From NCBI RefSeq assembly GCF_964340395.1, contig NC_135557.1, forward strand, positions 14,082,661 through 14,146,660: a DNA stretch of 64,000 nt, in the 5' to 3' direction. This DNA comes from Glandiceps talaboti (lineage: Eukaryota; Hemichordata; Enteropneusta; Spengelidae). Positions 60,942-64,000 of the stretch are shown here, in pieces. Position numbers and translations under genes: made by a program. Below the pieces are notes generated by a model. The model saw only the letters and a list, made by a program, of their open reading frames with translations, was not told the DNA's origin and searched no databases. Position 1 is the first letter of the stretch, and every line of letters starts with the position of its first letter.

Positions 60942-60975
60942 GGCCACTGATAGTTTGTACCGTTGTTGTTGTCGT

Positions 60976-61023
<48 letters not shown>
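60776..61023. repeat. Trinucleotide complex TCG-TTG-TAG with repeated spacer
   Basis: TCG, TTG, TAG and TTG runs. The spacer TTGTGGCCACTGATA...TTGTACCG occurs three times (about 60844, 60937, 61020), so a TTG-plus-spacer unit has been duplicated. Confidence 0.92.
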
Positions 61024-61024
<1 letters not shown>

Positions 61025-62051
61025 GGCCACTGATAAAGTTTGTACCGAACGGATATACTCTATTTTTAATTCAGTTAGATTTTCCGTTGTTCAACTCAGA
61101 TCTGCAAGTCGTTCTGGACAACCACAAGAGGTGACTATACGGTATCTTGATACACAAGCCCTTTCCATAATGTTGCCGGTTTTGTTTATAATCTTGTTGT
61201 GAATTGTAAAGCTTATTTTCACCACTCTTTTATATTTTAAGTTTTGGTTTCATTTTGGACGACGTAGATACCCAAAACAGTCACGTGGTAGACGACTAAA
61301 TTGTTCTGCGGTATGTTCATCAGCATCTTGATGTGTCGACTTTCAATTTGTATAGCCGAGGACGGAGCAACGAAAACAGGGGAAACACTCGACAATCAAG
61401 CGTACACAACCAACACCAACACCGTTACGGTCACACAGTAAAATATGAAATTTAACATTTCCAAAACAATAACGTAAGTTGCATAATTCCAGGTTAACCG
61501 GCAAAATGAAAAAAAAAATAAGTGAATCGGATAAAAAATGTATGAAATACACATATTTTAAGGTGTGATTTTCACCATTTTTTCATGTTACGAAGGGTCA
61601 TTTTAATTTTCACTAATTTTAACTACTCCTCATTCATGCACTATATGACCAATACATCATATTGTAAGTTCTGTACACTTTAAATTCATTTTAAAGTTTA
61701 TTTAAATGTGTGCTTGACACGCTGAAGAAATGCTGATGTTGAAAATCTGCATGGTTATTGAAATGACTCCTTGTTACGGATTTTTGCAAAATTACAGCAA
61801 CCTTATAAGAAGTGACACTGTACAAAATAAACCTGACAATCTTCAGAACTTTAGGTAGTTATGAGATTGGAAATTATTTCTATTAATAAATTAAGAATAA
61901 AATTCAAACCATTTGAAATGATATACTAATAGCAGGATGCATTGAAATGGAAAAGGAAAATTTCCGGAAATTTATGTAGTGTACGTATCCCCCAACTCTA
62001 CTACCAATATATTGCACATACTGGGATAATACAGGTATGATCATGTAGAGC

Positions 62052-62424
62052 CTCTATGTCATAGTCTATGGAAGTAAAGTGGACACTTAAGTTCAAAACC
62101 TTTTCCCACTGGAAAAATTATTAAGCCAAATTGTAGTGTACGTACCCCCAGTGTAGAGTATGTACCCCTGCTGCCATCTTGTTTAAAATGCAGTTTTCTA
62201 TTAGTCATATAAATGTAAAGTGATGTTTTGCCTCTATGTCCTAGTCTATGGAAATAAAGTGGACACTTAAGTTCAAAAACTCTTCCTACAGGAAAGATTA
62301 TTTTGCCAAATTGTAGCGTACGTACCCCCCAGTGCAGAGTACGTAACCCTCACAATACTGCAGCCATCTTGTTTAAAATGCAGTTGTCTATTAGTCATAT
62401 AAATGAAAAAATGATGTTTTGCAC
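62052..62424. repeat. Tandem duplication of a roughly 185-bp unit
   Basis: Two diverged copies sharing AGTCTATGGAA, AAGTGGACACTTAAGTTCAA, CCAAATTGTAG, CCATCTTGTTTAAAATGCAG and CTATTAGTCATATAAATG. Confidence 0.85.
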
Positions 62425-64000
62425 AGGAGAATTTCACACCTTGGACAGAGAATTAGTGTTATAATCTTGGACATTAAGTAATAATTGAATGTAAACTGTC
62501 ATTATGACACTGTAGTGTACGTACCCCATACCCATCTAGTAATATACATTACATGACACCATCACACAGAACAAAAAGACATAGTTAGATATTATTTCAA
62601 CTTAAAATATTTCTTGACAGTGCTGTTATTTGACTTAAATAAGTTAAAAGACACATAGTTGCTGAAGTCTGTTAAAACTTAATAAAAGTGTTCCCTCATT
62701 GAAATTAAAAATTGAGTTTTAAAGATTGTAGTGGTAGAAGAAAATTGATCATTTGGTCATTTTGCACCTATGTGTGTTTCTGATATTTATATTTTATATA
62801 AAGACTTTGAAAAAATAATAAGAGTAAGACATGAGATTTTCAGTGTAAGTGCACAGTTCATCATATTCAAACACATTCCAAGTCTGTAGTGTACTTACCC
62901 CCAACCCCCCACTCCATCACAATTGTTACCAATGCATATTACTTTACTTGATGGTATAAGGTACTAAATCTCCTAACTAAATCATACAACATGTAATTAT
63001 CTTCTATTATGCTGCTGAATGATCCTTAATGTTTTAGTGCAAATTATAATTGAAATAAAGTATTGTGTTGTTCAGAAACAATTGTTGACTTAATGACCAT
63101 TTTGACTTTGACTTACAGTGCACCGAAAAAAACAACATCTAATATGTTTTAATAGAGAATGTGTCATTGCATATGAGTAAATCTTTCAAACCCACCACTT
63201 TTTCAACTAATCTAAATCAAAATTACTCCAAGAAAGTCATCATCTATATCAATAACCACCAATGACAATATCATGTAGAGTACGTACCCCACTTGATGGT
63301 CCACTTTGCATTTGGCATAATACAAAATTTTCTGGACTTTTCTGGTGCTCTCAAATTTTGGAATTATAAAGTTAAGATAAACAGCTTAACAAACATCAAT
63401 CTTATTGATGTTTATTTCAAGTTTAATTTTTCACCTCTAGTGTTACCGACTTGTCTTTGGTGTTGATAGTTATTGACCAAATTCAAGTTGTAACTTCAGA
63501 CGCACACAGTCAATCTCAGAGGTACCAGAATCTCAGGATACGCATTCAGTGGATAAACTCACAAGCACACAAAATATAAAATATTACTTTTGGTGAAGAA
63601 GGTGTATGCTTAAACCAACAATACGAGAGCTTTGGATTAGTTTTCCTTCACTTACAACAGTTCAGACTAGATTGAATCAATTAGTTCCCCGTAGTATTCC
63701 TACTACGACGCAGATCAGTCACCGTAAATCCAGACGTGTAGCTCTCTTCCGCCCCGCAAGATCTCTCCTCGTATCAGTTGGCCTTTTGCATATCCCTACA
63801 TTCACATTTTATTCAAATTCAAAGCTTCATTCCGTAATACAAATATGGTTAGTAAATAACATGTTTACAGTAAACTTCAATTCTTTTCCTTATATAGGAA
63901 GTGTTTATGAACTACAGTTAATTTAATTCAGAGATAAACAATTTTGGAAATACCCTTTTCCACTATAGTTGAATTCATTAAAAGTTGTGAGATATCACTT

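Larger units (their letters stand above)
57995..64000. other. Repeat-rich tail with no intact gene
   Basis: Contains the 3' side of gene 3 (AATAAA 58105), a TATG microsatellite, a family B repeat, two trinucleotide complexes, a CR1-like LINE remnant (59765-60135), a diverged tandem duplication (62052-62424) and scattered GTACGTACCCC motifs. An open stretch at 63606-63923 has no recognisable domain and is not called. Confidence 0.65.

Noticed and set aside
63606-63926. 106-residue plus-strand open frame
   Set aside because: No recognisable family or splice sites; composition is ordinary for the region.

Overview
The window is animal nuclear DNA. Every gene found is split by GT-AG introns of hundreds to thousands of bases, the sequence is AT-rich, and microsatellites, small inverted-repeat elements, a SINE and a LINE remnant are abundant. 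The extracellular modules present (trefoil, kringle, EGF, Link-like, F5/8 type C, PAN, CUB, C-type lectin) are metazoan. The strong domain shuffling suggests a marine invertebrate, for example a hemichordate, a cephalochordate or a lophotrochozoan. The species cannot be read from the sequence alone.

Three complete genes were reconstructed by hand from splice sites, with reading frame kept across every junction. (1) Minus strand, 20027 down to 839: 14 coding exons, 1047 aa. It encodes a secreted mosaic protein: signal peptide, trefoil, fucolectin/F5-8C-like, kringle, EGF, Link-like, F5/8C, PAN/apple, CUB, then a C-type lectin domain with a QPD motif. (2) Plus strand, 22534 to 35114: 10 exons, 474 aa. 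It encodes a type II membrane protein: transmembrane anchor, EGF, Thr-rich stalk, EGF, C-type lectin domain with EPN/WND, calcium-type EGF, then a second, degenerate C-type lectin domain. Genes 1 and 2 are head to head, 2.5 kb apart. (3) Plus strand, 45521 to 57994: 8 exons, 375 aa. It encodes an aldo-keto reductase with an intact Asp-Tyr-Lys-His tetrad.

The layout is: pentanucleotide repeats (1-838); gene 1 with transposon-rich introns (839-20027); a 2.5 kb head-to-head spacer; gene 2 (22534-35114); a 10.4 kb gene-poor gap with a perfect nested palindrome carrying a hammerhead-ribozyme-like motif (39.2-39.55 kb) and a foldback repeat ending beside the reductase start codon; gene 3 (45.5-58.0 kb), whose introns hold two opposed 23-bp arrays and a second hammerhead-like inverted repeat; and a repeat-rich tail (58-64 kb) with trinucleotide blocks, a CR1-like LINE remnant and a recurrent GTACGTACCCC motif.

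Genes 1 and 2 look like a pair of surface or secreted pattern-recognition or adhesion proteins with different predicted sugar preferences (QPD, galactose type; EPN, mannose type). The reductase has no evident functional link to them. The least ordinary items are the ten-module architecture of gene 1 and the hammerhead-like foldback elements.
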